DNA from: JAWKTT01 sp041398965
Lineage (GTDB): Bacteria > Planctomycetota > Planctomycetia > Planctomycetales > Planctomycetaceae
Assembly: GCA_041398965.1 (NCBI GenBank)
Contig: JAWKTT010000033.1
Coordinates: forward strand, 1-51,557
Reading direction: 5' to 3'
DNA: 51,557 nt
How positions within the stretch are numbered: position 1 is the first letter of the stretch; each line of letters begins with the position of its first letter. A program made the position numbers and the translations under genes. Below, piece by piece: positions 36,401 to 45,387 of the stretch. A model generated the notes under the pieces. The model did no database searches, had not been told where the DNA came from, and saw only the letters and a program-made list of their open reading frames with translations.

Positions 36401-36769
36401 GAGGTCGGGGAAACTTGGAATGCGATTGATCTCCGACTCGACATCGCTGAGCACCTTCTGCACGTTGGGAGCATCGGACCGCACTTCAATAACAATGCTT
36501 CCCGAACCTTCCATTGCGACCGAGGTGATCTTCTTGATCCCCTCGATCGAGCGAATGGCTTCTTCTATTTTCAAACAAATCCCCGACTCGACCTCATCCG
36601 GCGACGCCCCCGGATAGGGGACGGTCACCAGGATGATTTCGAGATCGAATCGCGGAAATTCCTCACGACGGATCATCATCGCACTGATGGCACCGATCAG
36701 CAGAATGGCGACCATCAGGACGTTCATTGAGGCTGTGCGCTCAATCGCCCAGCGAATCACCGACCTCAT
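33477..36769 (-). pseudogene. RND efflux pump permease (AcrB/MexB family), about ten frameshifts
   Basis: Together the frames make a nearly full RND inner-membrane pump of about 1,090 residues. It starts at the ATG at 36769 (IRWAIERTASMNVLMVAILL), overlapping the adaptor gene by ATGA. Conserved pieces include VPYPGASPDEVE, FSFLIALGIVVDDAIVVGEN (the proton-relay Asp pair), LFESVFILPCHL, FASVAMGPGGKAIEF, RPGKWELQLKVREN and VLGLVALSGVVVNDSIVLVDF, with a stop at 33477. Frame changes fall near 36345, 36275, 35380, 35300, 34780, 34755, 34703, 34650 and 34486, possibly more. Amino-acid motifs between them remain well conserved, so the damage is recent or technical. As read, no functional pump can be made. 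Confidence 0.85.
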
Positions 36770-38133
36770 GTTCCGCCCCCGACTGACGCAGGCATCACAT
36801 GGACCGCCATCCCACTTTGGACGTTCGACAACGGGCTCACCACAACCTCATCGCCGCTCGACACTGTGTTGGCATCGGCTCGAACGAACACACGCCCCTC
36901 TTCGGTGCGCACAACATCGACCTTGGTCACCGTCAACCGACCGTCTCGGACAACCCACACTTCCTTTCCAGGACGCAGGGCCGCTGTCGGCAGTTCGACC
37001 AACGGGACCGGCGAACGAATTGGAATCCGAACCTCCAGAAACATCCCGGTATACAACGCGGGCACATTGACCGCCAAGCCCCCTGTTGTCGATCGGGCCT
37101 CAACATCCCCCGGTGACTCGACCAGTACTCGACACGGGACCGTTCGGGTCTGTGCATCAACGCCAGAACCTTCGTATCGAGACATCTCCCCTTTCCAGAC
37201 ATAGTCGACACCGCGAAAACCGAAGACCACCTCGACAGGAGTCTGGGGGATTTCCAGTCGTCGCTGGTCGGAAAGCGTTGTCTCGGGCGAAAGCAACCCG
37301 GCATTCATCCATAACCAATACAGTTCGTCGACAGTAAGACTCGTCTTCACTTCAATCTTGGTTGAATCACTGATGCGGAGTAATGGATCCCCCTTGCGGA
37401 CGTAATCGTTTTGCTCAACCGAGTCGACAACGACCGTTCCAGTGAGCGGAGCCGAGACTTTTGTACGGCCCAGGTCGGCAATCGCTCGATCCATCTGGGC
37501 CACTGAGAGTTGCCGTGCGACCTGCTGAGTCTTTTTCTGTTCGGCCAACAATGCGAGTTCGTTTCTCAAGGACTGCACGGATCGCCGGGCGGCAAGCTCC
37601 TTTCCTCGGGACACGTCGATTGATACATCCGTCGCGGCCCCTCCGGCGGCCAGTGACTGGGTTCGTTCAAGGTCTTTGCGTTGAAGTTTCTCATCCTCGT
37701 AGGCCAACTGAGCCATCGTGGTCGCATTGCTGATCTGTACGTCGATTGATTTCAGCGTCGCATCGGCCTGAGCCACCATCGCCGCGAGTCGGTTCACTTC
37801 GAGTTGATAGTTTGTCGAATCGATTTCGATCAAAGGAGTTCCAGCCTCGACAAAACTTCCCGCTCGGGCTTCCGGTGCCTTGAAAACGATTTGCCCATCG
37901 ATCTCCGCGGAAAGGGTCACCTGTCGAAACGGGACGGAGACCCCATCGACATCGATGACAAACTCGCCGGTCGAAGGGCCGATCTTCAGTGTTTGCACAG
38001 TTGGTGTGACTGGCTCGGGGATTTGCGTAGTGACTTCGGGTTTCTGCCCATACTTTGCAAAGCCGAATGCACCCGCCGCCAGCACCGCCAGCGGAATAAG
38101 CACTCGTGTCAACTCATAGGCCAACCGCCGCAT
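36766..38133 (-). CDS. RND efflux periplasmic adaptor (HlyD/MFP family)
   Basis: A 455-aa membrane fusion protein that would join the RND pump to an outer-membrane channel. The ATG at 38133 has AAGGGG seven bases upstream; the open frame before it lacks family sequence. An N-terminal anchor (LIPLAVLAAGAFGFAKYG) is followed by the lipoyl half-motif (EIDGQIVFKAPEARAGSFVEAGTPLIEID), a coiled coil (about 105-190), the second lipoyl half (VSAPLTGTVVVDSVEQNDYVRKGDPLLRI) and beta-barrel and membrane-proximal domains. The frame is intact, in contrast to the pump gene it overlaps. No TolC-like gene is in the window; the exported substrate is unknown. Confidence 0.92.
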   Translation of the reverse strand: MRRLAYELTRVLIPLAVLAAGAFGFAKYGQKPEVTTQIPEPVTPTVQTLKIGPSTGEFVIDVDGVSVPFRQVTLSAEIDGQIVFKAPEARAGSFVEAGTPLIEIDSTNYQLEVNRLAAMVAQADATLKSIDVQISNATTMAQLAYEDEKLQRKDLERTQSLAAGGAATDVSIDVSRGKELAARRSVQSLRNELALLAEQKKTQQVARQLSVAQMDRAIADLGRTKVSAPLTGTVVVDSVEQNDYVRKGDPLLRISDSTKIEVKTSLTVDELYWLWMNAGLLSPETTLSDQRRLEIPQTPVEVVFGFRGVDYVWKGEMSRYEGSGVDAQTRTVPCRVLVESPGDVEARSTTGGLAVNVPALYTGMFLEVRIPIRSPVPLVELPTAALRPGKEVWVVRDGRLTVTKVDVVRTEEGRVFVRADANTVSSGDEVVVSPLSNVQSGMAVHVMPASVGGGT

Positions 38134-38376
38134 TGGAATCCCCTTCACCCTGAACAATGTTGACTGTGCTGCTGATTCGCTTTGTGTGTGTGACAATGTC
38201 GAGTGAATTCGGCGACCCCGGCCGGCCGTTCCCATGCCTCTCGATATGAACTTCCGTGCTGGCAGGTGCATCACACAACCTACCGCCCCGTCATGCCTGC
38301 CCGGTTGACGCCGTGCAATACGGTCGCACAGGGCACAGCACATGAGAGATGACCATCATTGCACAGAGCATGGTGG

Positions 38377-38676
38377 TTAGAAAATCCCGAGTTGATCGCG
38401 GGCGTCTTCGGTCATCCGTTCGGGGGACCAAGGGGGGGACATCACCAGTTTGATCTTGGCTTCATCGACGTCATCGAGTTGCTCAAGGGCCATTTTGGAT
38501 TGGGAGATGATCTGCGGACCGGCCGGGCAAGCGGGACTGGTCAGGGTCATCTCAACGTTCACGGTTCGCTCGGTTTGAGAAACTTCGTACACCAAGCCAA
38601 GGTCCACAATGTTGATCATCAACTCGGGGTCAATCACCTGCTTGAGGGCTTCTATCAATTCCAGTTCGGTCGACAT
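38377..38676 (-). CDS. DUF59/MIP18 family iron-sulfur assembly protein (SufT-like)
   Basis: A 99-aa DUF59 protein, a small cytoplasmic factor for iron-sulfur cluster maturation in the SufT, PaaD and MIP18 family. VIDPELMINIVDLGLVYEV and the reactive-Cys segment TLTSPACPAGP are conserved (Cys50), as is the C-terminal SPPWSPERMTEDARDQLG. Length is normal. No suf genes adjoin. It is 126 bases downstream of the gyrase/topoisomerase subunit on the same strand and may be transcribed with it. Confidence 0.92.
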   Translation of the reverse strand: MSTELELIEALKQVIDPELMINIVDLGLVYEVSQTERTVNVEMTLTSPACPAGPQIISQSKMALEQLDDVDEAKIKLVMSPPWSPERMTEDARDQLGIF

Positions 38677-38802
38677 GGGTCGGTCTATCTTTCAAAGTAA
38701 TGTGTTTCATCCATCAGCCCGTCTCGGACATCATTGGCGATCCTCACCCGCCCGTCGAGGGAGATCGACCGAGTTTCTCACGTTCGAACGGAACCAGTTC
38801 GA

Positions 38803-41199
38803 TCAACTCGGCTCGTCCGAGTCTCCCAAAGTGGACCAGTCGACGAGTGAAATCTCGGGACGAAGCAGACGGGTGATCGACGTCCGTTGACTCGTTTTTA
38901 CCCCTTTCCCACCACGTCCGGTGACATTGTACTTCATCTGACCGAAGCTCAATTCTTTCTGATTCTCGTTAAGTACCCGCAGTGCGTCGGAAGGGCGTGA
39001 GAGTCGTTGGGCCCCCAGTACGACGTCTCCAGGTTCAGACAGTTTGAGACCACGAACCCCTTTACCCGCTGCCGCGAGGATCGGAACATCACTGACCGAG
39101 AAGTGAATCAATCGGGCCTGTCGACTCATCAGAAAGACCGTCTCTTCATCGTTCATCAATTCGCAATGAACGACGGTGTCTCCCTTGCGAAGTCGGCAAA
39201 ATTTTCGGCCAGACTTCGTTGATGCCTCACGGAAAGGGGCGAAGGGAAGACGCATCACCTGTCCTTCTGCCGTCGCGATGAACAGGTAGGGAGAAGGAGG
39301 AGCGTCCGAAAACTCCGTGTCTGTCGGAGTGAATCGCGGATCGGTCCCAATGGCTGCGACAATTCTCGCCCCGTCGCCGATGCGGGCGAACTTCGAGAGT
39401 GGTTCCCCATATCCCGTGGAAGCAGGAATCTCGGTGACGGGAAGTGTAAATGCGGTCCCGTCGCTCGAGAAAAAGACAACCTGTTCGATCGTACTTGTCG
39501 GCACGACAGCCATCACTTCATCGCCGTCACGCAGGCGGAGTTTGTCGATCGATGAAATCTTCCCGACACGTCGTATCCAACCGTCCGATGTCACCACAAC
39601 ATTGGTGTTCTCGCGGACGATGTATGCCTGGGGGTCGAAGTCGGCAATTTCGTCGGACGACCCGATGGTTGTGCGACGCTTATCGCCAAAAGTCGAAGCC
39701 GTCTCGCCGAGTTCTTCCTTCACGACATTCCAGAGTTTAGCCTCAGACTTCAGGATGCTGACGATCTTGGCCGCACGTTTCTGTTTGTCGGCCAGTTCCT
39801 CGCGGATGTCGTCGATTTCGAGTTTGGAGATGCGGTAAAGTTGCAGTTCGAGAATCGCCATTGTCTGCGTTTCGTCCAAGGGAAACGCTCGCATCAGTTT
39901 GTTGGCCGCATCCGGTTTTCCGTCGCTCTCTCGAATCAGCTTCAGCGCCTTGTCGAGCCCATTGAAGACGATCGCAAAGCCTTCAAGAATATGGATGCGA
40001 CGCTGCAACTGAGCCAGTTGAAACTCGAATCGTTTGCGAACGGTTTGCAGCCGGAAGTCGAGGAAGTACCGCAAAATCTCGATGAGCGAACAGCGTCGCG
40101 GGACCAAAACGCCATGTTCGTCGGGGACCAGACAGGTCGGATTGTAGTTAAAATTCTGCTCGAGAGCAGTGTGCTTGAAGAGGTACGTCATGACGGCATC
40201 GGGGTCCGAACCGTGCTTTACTTCCAACACGATGTTCAGACCATTCTCTTCGTCCGAGAGGTCCATGACGTCGAGCAGTTGCGGCAGTTTGCGAGAGTCT
40301 CGAACGTCCCCCAGAGCGGTAAGCAGTCCACCGGTTTCGACACCATGCGGGATCGAGATGATCGAGATGCGGGTGACCGGGTCCCCTTTTGTGACGTTCT
40401 CATCGAGCTTCCACTCGGCTCGCACCTTGATCGAGCCGCGACCTTCTTCGTACGTCGTTCGCAGTTCGTTGCGATCGGTGACAATGCGCCCCCCGAGTGG
40501 GAAGTCGGGCCCTTTGATCTTTTCCATCAGCTTCGCCGTCGTTGCTTCTGGGTGATCGATCAAATAGATGCAGCCTTTGACAACTTCGCCCAGATTGTGA
40601 GGCGGGATATTGGTCGCCATTCCGACCGCAATCCCCTGAGTTCCATTGACCAGCAGATTCGGAAACCTCGCCGGGAGCACGACCGGCTCGGTGCGGGTTC
40701 CATCGTAATTGAGGCGAGTTTCAACGGTGTCGTACCGCAACTCACTCATCAACTGCTCGGCAAGTGGCCGCAGACGAGCTTCGGTGTATCGAGCCGCTGC
40801 GGCGGGAAGCCCCATGATGGAGCCGAAGTTCCCATGCCCATCGACGAGATGCCCGCGATAGGTGAAGTCCTGTGCCAAACGGACCAGTGCGTCATAGACC
40901 GCTGTGTCACCGTGAGGATGAAACTTACCGATCGTGTCCCCCACAATGCGGGCACACTTGACGTATTTGGCGTCTGGAGTGAGCCGCAGTTCGTTGTACA
41001 TGACGTACAAAATGCGTCGCTGAACCGGCTTCAGTCCATCCCGGACATCGGGGACTGCTCGCGACGTAATCACCGAGAGCGCGTAGTTCAGATAGCGACG
41101 CCGAACTTCGCCGCTGATCGAAATGGGGTGCAGAAGTGCTGCCTCCGGTTTCTTTGCGGTGGCAGACTTTCCTGTTTGAGAACTGCGTCGGCGAGCCAA
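38803..41199 (-). CDS. DNA gyrase/topoisomerase IV subunit A
   Basis: A 798-aa type IIA topoisomerase A subunit that cuts and rejoins DNA. Catalytic Tyr138 is in AAAARYTEARL, after GNFGSIMGLP (usually GNFGSxDGD). The quinolone region is HPHGDTAVYD, with Thr99 and Asp103 at the positions of E. coli GyrA Ser83 and Asp87. A beta-pinwheel C-terminal domain follows. A GyrA-box-like GRGGKGVK occurs near residue 761, at the end of that domain rather than its beginning, so gyrase versus topoisomerase IV cannot be assigned. The start is TTG at 41199, preceded by AGGGAGGGA; a TTG nine codons upstream has no such site. Confidence 0.93.
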   Translation of the reverse strand: MARRRSSQTGKSATAKKPEAALLHPISISGEVRRRYLNYALSVITSRAVPDVRDGLKPVQRRILYVMYNELRLTPDAKYVKCARIVGDTIGKFHPHGDTAVYDALVRLAQDFTYRGHLVDGHGNFGSIMGLPAAAARYTEARLRPLAEQLMSELRYDTVETRLNYDGTRTEPVVLPARFPNLLVNGTQGIAVGMATNIPPHNLGEVVKGCIYLIDHPEATTAKLMEKIKGPDFPLGGRIVTDRNELRTTYEEGRGSIKVRAEWKLDENVTKGDPVTRISIISIPHGVETGGLLTALGDVRDSRKLPQLLDVMDLSDEENGLNIVLEVKHGSDPDAVMTYLFKHTALEQNFNYNPTCLVPDEHGVLVPRRCSLIEILRYFLDFRLQTVRKRFEFQLAQLQRRIHILEGFAIVFNGLDKALKLIRESDGKPDAANKLMRAFPLDETQTMAILELQLYRISKLEIDDIREELADKQKRAAKIVSILKSEAKLWNVVKEELGETASTFGDKRRTTIGSSDEIADFDPQAYIVRENTNVVVTSDGWIRRVGKISSIDKLRLRDGDEVMAVVPTSTIEQVVFFSSDGTAFTLPVTEIPASTGYGEPLSKFARIGDGARIVAAIGTDPRFTPTDTEFSDAPPSPYLFIATAEGQVMRLPFAPFREASTKSGRKFCRLRKGDTVVHCELMNDEETVFLMSRQARLIHFSVSDVPILAAAGKGVRGLKLSEPGDVVLGAQRLSRPSDALRVLNENQKELSFGQMKYNVTGRGGKGVKTSQRTSITRLLRPEISLVDWSTLGDSDEPS

Positions 41200-41863
41200 G
41201 GCTCCCTCCCTGGGCAATAGGAACAAATGTCATCATGACGGGCCACCACAATGCCCCCACGAATTGGGTGACGCTCGGTGTGGGGCGTCGAATTCTCCGT
41301 CTCACGGCGAAACGAACGTGCGACGAAGTCCATCGAGTCAACGGGTGTCCAGTAACGGACGGCACCGTCTCGATCAAACTCCGCTTCTGGTGTCACGCGT
41401 CGCAGTGTGGCAACCAAGGTGTCACGCTGTCAATCCGATGGAGAACACATGCGAGCCATCCCTGCTGGGCGCTCAATATTCATGGGTCAACACACGCGCA
41501 ATTTCATTCGGGGTCAACAGGGAAAGATGGGGTAAGTTTTCCGGTTGTTCCAATCCGGTAGACTGACGGCTCTGCGAAAGCATTGCAACTCCTTTCGGGG
41601 CAGAATGTTCCGATGAGTTGGACTGGATGTGAAATCGACAGGAATTGAGTGAATGCTGTTGATCCAACGAACCGAATTGATTGTAGAGCCGTGTGCGTTG
41701 ACAACGTCTTCGGACAGCATCACGCAGACAACGTCTGGGGGGACAGATTCTCAATCGAGAATCCAATACTTCCACCGGACGCGGGGGTGAGGTGGATCGG
41801 CTGCAAGATGCGGCGAATCACCCTGATTGACGATTATCGAGTTCAGGCCAGGGAGGTCCTACG
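41200..41863. other. Region upstream of the topoisomerase gene
   Basis: About 660 bases, holding the small ORF at 41473-41583 and promoters for genes on both strands. TTGACA occurs on the minus strand near 41430, followed after 18 bases by CACACT, a poor -10. I see no strong hairpin. Confidence 0.45.
41473..41583 (-). CDS. Small protein, 36 aa, with consensus ribosome site
   Basis: A 36-codon frame starting MLSQSRQSTGLEQPENLPHL and ending in NEIARVLTHEY. AAAGGAG stands six bases before the ATG, one of the best ribosome binding sites in the window, which makes translation likely despite the short length. There is no run of one amino acid as in attenuation leaders, no membrane helix and no Cys. 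It lies 273 bases upstream of the topoisomerase subunit on the same strand. Function unknown; a small independent protein or a translated leader are both possible. Confidence 0.5.
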   Translation of the reverse strand: MLSQSRQSTGLEQPENLPHLSLLTPNEIARVLTHEY

Positions 41864-42319
41864 ATGTCTTTGCTATTACGAACGGCACCGTTTGCGTTGC
41901 TGATGACTGCGATGGTGACCGCTACCGCCTCCGCCCAAGCTCCAACTCCCGTCAATCCCTATGCCCAAAGTGGCCAGGGGCAGCCGCAGATGCAATACAT
42001 GGCTCCTGTCGGACAATACCCCCGACTCGACGCCCCGCTTTATCCGTCGCCAGTGCAAAATGTTCCCAGCTACACGAGTGGATCCATCGTTACCAATCAG
42101 GCGTTCGCACCGCATGAGATGATGTATGCCCACAGCTATCACGCTATGTATCCCCCCTACTATCACAAAGTCAAGGGAGGATGGTTTTGGACGCCTCGCG
42201 GCATGCGTCAGCACGAAGAGTGGGAACTGCAAGGAACTGAAGTGACGGTGAATTATCGTTCTTCCGTCCGCCCCTTCTCCGGTTTTATCGCCCCTCGTGG
42301 CGGACTGTTTAGCCGCTAG
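41864..42319 (+). CDS. Small exported protein, Pro/Tyr/Met-rich
   Basis: A 151-aa exported protein. GGGAGG precedes the ATG at 41864. The signal is MSLLLRTAPFALLMTAMVTATASAQ, cleaved after SAQ. The mature part is rich in Pro, Tyr, Gln and Met (YAQSGQGQPQMQYMAPVGQY, YHAMYPPYYHKVKGGWFWTP), as in many planctomycete envelope proteins. The family is unknown to me. Two further exported proteins follow on the same strand with 250- and 150-base gaps, and the three may work together in the envelope. Confidence 0.75.
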   Translation: MSLLLRTAPFALLMTAMVTATASAQAPTPVNPYAQSGQGQPQMQYMAPVGQYPRLDAPLYPSPVQNVPSYTSGSIVTNQAFAPHEMMYAHSYHAMYPPYYHKVKGGWFWTPRGMRQHEEWELQGTEVTVNYRSSVRPFSGFIAPRGGLFSR

Positions 42320-42534
42320 TTAACCGAATTTGTTGAGATTCACACAAGTCATCAGCGGGATCGAGGTGCCACGAGTTGAACTTGTGATCGACTGATCGAG
42401 TAAACGGTTCCTCCAGAGTGATGTTCAGCGAGAGTTGTCGAGTCGACTGATTGTTAGATCGATGGAACAGAATTCCCTTCGAGTAGCCTGTGACGCATAG
42501 GCTGCTGCAACTTACCTACGATGCCCCCTGAGTT

Positions 42535-42551
42535 CGCCTGTCAATCAGGCG
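42535..42551. repeat. Hairpin CGCCTG/CAGGCG before an exported-protein gene
   Basis: A perfect 6-bp stem around TCAAT, ending 21 bases before the ATG at 42573. Its arms share the CGCCTG/CAGGCG core with the hairpin at 28525-28546. It may be a terminator for the gene upstream, a regulatory site or a small repeat. Confidence 0.3.
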
Positions 42552-42572
42552 ATTTCGTGACAGGATACTTTT

Positions 42573-43451
42573 ATGAAACGCACCGTATTCTCTCGATTGG
42601 CAGTCTGCTTCGGCACACTCGCCCTCGCGATCACCTCAGGGGCTGTGGCCGAAGAGGCGGGCGTCGTCCGCATCTCCGGTCGTGCTAAGGCCGAGGAGGT
42701 CGTTCGGATTACTAGCCGTGACCATGAGACTGTCATTCGTGGTCAATCGCCCGAACTGATGGCCGGTCCCTATATTCAACCGGTGAACTGCCTCGAAAGT
42801 GGGACACCCGCGATCGGCACGGCTCCCTGCGATAGCGCAACGACGGCCGGTCCCGCATGCGAAACGGATTGCCCCGAGTATGGACCGCAACCCTGTCAGC
42901 CGTGTCAGTCTTGCCCCAGTTCCGGATGCTGTATCAGCGGCTGGCTCCACGAACAGTGGGCCAACATCATGTGCAATCACTATGAAAACCGAGCGCAAAT
43001 TTCACACAAGCTCTGCACGTCGCACTGCCGCCTGAAGTTCGAGCACTATAAGAATCTCACCCTTGGTCGAGTGAATGGTCGCGATGGAAGTGAAGGGGCT
43101 GATCGCCTGGCTCGACCCAAAGAGAGTCGTTGGATTCGCTACTTCCTCCCATCCGGAAGTTGTGGCAAGGGATCACCTCCCTTCGGGCACTACGACATGG
43201 TGTACCCTGTTGATCCCAACTACTTTGATCAACGTGACGGTCAAATCTATGCCGCACAGGGATACGGAGGACCAGTTTCGATGCCTCTTCCCCCTGTCGT
43301 TACACATGCCTACAACTATAGCTGGGGAATCCCTTCCAGTCGCCTGACTCATATCGCTCATCCAGTCCCCTATGGCATGGGAAGCTACGGTCCCTATGCC
43401 AATGGATATGCTGCGAATGGATACGATATGAACGGATACAGTCAACCCTAG
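42573..43451 (+). CDS. Cys-rich exported protein
   Basis: A 292-aa exported protein with signal MKRTVFSRLAVCFGTLALAI ending near AVAEE. After GVVRISGRAKAEEVVRITSR comes a Cys-rich stretch of about 90 residues (CETDCPEYGPQPCQPCQSCP, GCCISGWLHEQWANIMCNHY), then a region with Gly, Tyr and Pro and a tail of repeated GY units (YANGYAANGYDMNGYSQP). Planctomycete envelopes are known to contain heavily cysteine-rich proteins, so disulfide-linked surface material is a reasonable inference. AGGA before the ATG fits the start. Confidence 0.78.
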   Translation: MKRTVFSRLAVCFGTLALAITSGAVAEEAGVVRISGRAKAEEVVRITSRDHETVIRGQSPELMAGPYIQPVNCLESGTPAIGTAPCDSATTAGPACETDCPEYGPQPCQPCQSCPSSGCCISGWLHEQWANIMCNHYENRAQISHKLCTSHCRLKFEHYKNLTLGRVNGRDGSEGADRLARPKESRWIRYFLPSGSCGKGSPPFGHYDMVYPVDPNYFDQRDGQIYAAQGYGGPVSMPLPPVVTHAYNYSWGIPSSRLTHIAHPVPYGMGSYGPYANGYAANGYDMNGYSQP

Positions 43452-43604
43452 TACGACGTTGAACGAGACGAACAGAGTCCGCATTCGAAGCGATGTGGCA
43501 ACGGTAGACGGAAAGGGGCTTCGAGCGAAGTCCGATTCGAGTTGCTTCCTCACAGCACAACGGACTGACACCCGCGGTTGCCCGCACTCTCAGGAAATAG
43601 ACCC

Positions 43605-44507
43605 ATGATCCTGCGACACTTAAAATTCGGCTCAGCTCTGATGGTTGCCATGCTGCTCTCGATGAGTGCAGCGACACCTTGGGCCGCCGCTCAAAACAGT
43701 CCACCTCTTGCTCCACCCGCCGAACCCGGCGTTCTGCCAACTGCTCCAGTTGAAAACGCGGTCGAGCAGCCTCCAGCTCCTCCTAAGACTGCGACGATTA
43801 CTGACGCAAACGGCGGATTGATCGGCGGTGAAATCACCGAAGATACTGGGATCGTCCGTATCACCGATCACCCCAATGGTCTGCCAAACAGTGTCAACTC
43901 TTCCACCTGCGAAGGGAGTGGTCGATGTGCCGCCCATGGTCGAAGCAACTGCCCCAGTTGCCCGAACTGTCAGCCTTGCGAACATGGCTATACCCGTGGC
44001 ACTTGTCCTCACGGTTGTAAGCCGAGTTTTCTGACGATGGCTCAATACCGTCGCAAATATGGAACCGTGTACTCGCAAGATTACGGATGGGCTCCTCCAG
44101 GTATGCATCCCATGGAGTGGACCTCGGTGTCCTATAACCGCTACTTCCCAGGACAATGGACTGGTCAAACTGCGTACGGCCCAGCAGTCGTCCGACCACA
44201 CGTCTACTATCCTACCGACACGACGCAGCAAGGCTACTATTACCAGCACGCCCCTGCCTGGATTCCTGTCAATGGAATGGTTCCTCCGGTTCCGAATCCC
44301 AACGATTGGCATCAGCCTTTGTGTCAAGGTTGCGGATACAATGGTGCAAATGGTGGCTACTGCCGCACCTGCCAGAATGGGCAGACCGTCGCTCCAGAAC
44401 AAGTAGGGACGCCAGTGCCCGAAACCACCCTGCCAGCGACTCCAGCCGCGAACCTGCCGCTGAATCGCTCACAAGGAACTCCTGCATTACTCCCCGTCAC
44501 CCAGTAG
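43605..44507 (+). CDS. Cys-rich exported protein, related in layout to its upstream neighbour
   Basis: A 300-aa exported protein. The ATG at 43605 follows AGGAAA and starts the signal (LKFGSALMVAMLLSMSAATPWAAAQ); the in-frame start nine codons upstream lacks a site. A Pro/Ala-rich segment leads to GEITEDTGIVRITDHPNG, which recalls GVVRIS in the preceding protein, and then to a Cys block CPSCPNCQPCEHGYTRGTCPHGC. A Tyr/Gly/Pro-rich region and a second Cys block (CQGCGYNGANGGYCRTC) follow. The shared order, signal, VRI motif and Cys block suggest an old duplication or a common function in the envelope. Confidence 0.78.
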   Translation: MILRHLKFGSALMVAMLLSMSAATPWAAAQNSPPLAPPAEPGVLPTAPVENAVEQPPAPPKTATITDANGGLIGGEITEDTGIVRITDHPNGLPNSVNSSTCEGSGRCAAHGRSNCPSCPNCQPCEHGYTRGTCPHGCKPSFLTMAQYRRKYGTVYSQDYGWAPPGMHPMEWTSVSYNRYFPGQWTGQTAYGPAVVRPHVYYPTDTTQQGYYYQHAPAWIPVNGMVPPVPNPNDWHQPLCQGCGYNGANGGYCRTCQNGQTVAPEQVGTPVPETTLPATPAANLPLNRSQGTPALLPVTQ

Positions 44508-44555
44508 GCTGATAAGTTCTCCACGATCCGTACCTCAAAGCTCGTAGCCACTTAG

Positions 44556-45353
44556 CTATGCAGCGGGTGGCGATGCGAAACTTGCCATCAGCTTCTTCAC
44601 CGCGAGTGGGAACAGTCCGAGGAGAATAAAGGCCGCAAAGAGTTGAGGGGAAAGAATTTCACGGGTCCCCTTCTCTGCGAGGTCTTTGAGGTTTGGAAAC
44701 TGCGAGCCAGCATAAACGTAGACGATTGTTCCAGGAAGCATCCCTAACTGGCTGACCCACCAATAGGTTGAGGTCTTGATTTGGGTGAGTCCCATCACCA
44801 CGTTGATGACGAAGAACGGGACGGCCGGAATAAGTCTGAGCGAGAAGAGATAATAGGGTCCTTCTCGATCTAAAGCCTCATTGAAGGCTGCGAGTCGGTC
44901 GCCGAAGGTGGCTTGAATGGTGCTTCCTAAGAGGTGACGGCTGAGCAGAAAGGCAACGGTCGCTCCGGTCGTCGACGCCAAGCTGACAAGAACTACGCCG
45001 CGAGTGAACTGAAAGTACCAGCCAAACACTAATGTCAGCACAGCGGCTCCCGGAAGCGATAGCCCGGTGATGCCGACGTAGACCAGGAATGCAACGCCGA
45101 AGACGATTACGGGGTTGCTGGTCTGATACTCTCTTAGCTGAGCTTCTCTTGCTGCGAGCGAGTTGAGCGTTAGCATGTCGCCATATTTAACATAGGCAAC
45201 CGTGACAATAACGCCAACTAGGAGCAGTATCAATAGCTTGATCCCTTGGCCGGACTTCCACTTTGCGGATGTGGCGGATGATTGATTCATTAACTCTGAG
45301 TTCGCCTGAGGTATTTGTCGTAAATGGACGATTGGCGACGTTGTTATGTTCAC
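44556..45353 (-). CDS. TVP38/TMEM64 family membrane protein
   Basis: A 265-aa inner-membrane protein of the SNARE-associated/DedA-like superfamily. Hydrophobic segments lie at about 38-57, 80-115, 120-140, 165-185, 198-215 and 238-258. The family segments GLSLPGAAVLTLVFGWYF and FSLRLIPAVPFFVINVVMG are conserved; the latter contains the re-entrant loop Arg and Pro residues. An inner ATG (residue 22, MNQSSATSAKW) is an alternative start. The oxidoreductase gene ends 34 bases upstream on the same strand; such pairs are common in other bacteria. Confidence 0.88.
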   Translation of the reverse strand: MNITTSPIVHLRQIPQANSELMNQSSATSAKWKSGQGIKLLILLLVGVIVTVAYVKYGDMLTLNSLAAREAQLREYQTSNPVIVFGVAFLVYVGITGLSLPGAAVLTLVFGWYFQFTRGVVLVSLASTTGATVAFLLSRHLLGSTIQATFGDRLAAFNEALDREGPYYLFSLRLIPAVPFFVINVVMGLTQIKTSTYWWVSQLGMLPGTIVYVYAGSQFPNLKDLAEKGTREILSPQLFAAFILLGLFPLAVKKLMASFASPPAA

Positions 45354-45387
45354 TCTGCAATACGAGTCTTGCGTCGCGCTGCGGGGC

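Noticed and set aside
39841..41220. Long plus-strand frame of 459 codons opposite the topoisomerase gene
   Set aside because: It mirrors a clearly conserved gene on the other strand and has no family-like sequence; GC-rich codon use keeps the antisense frame open.
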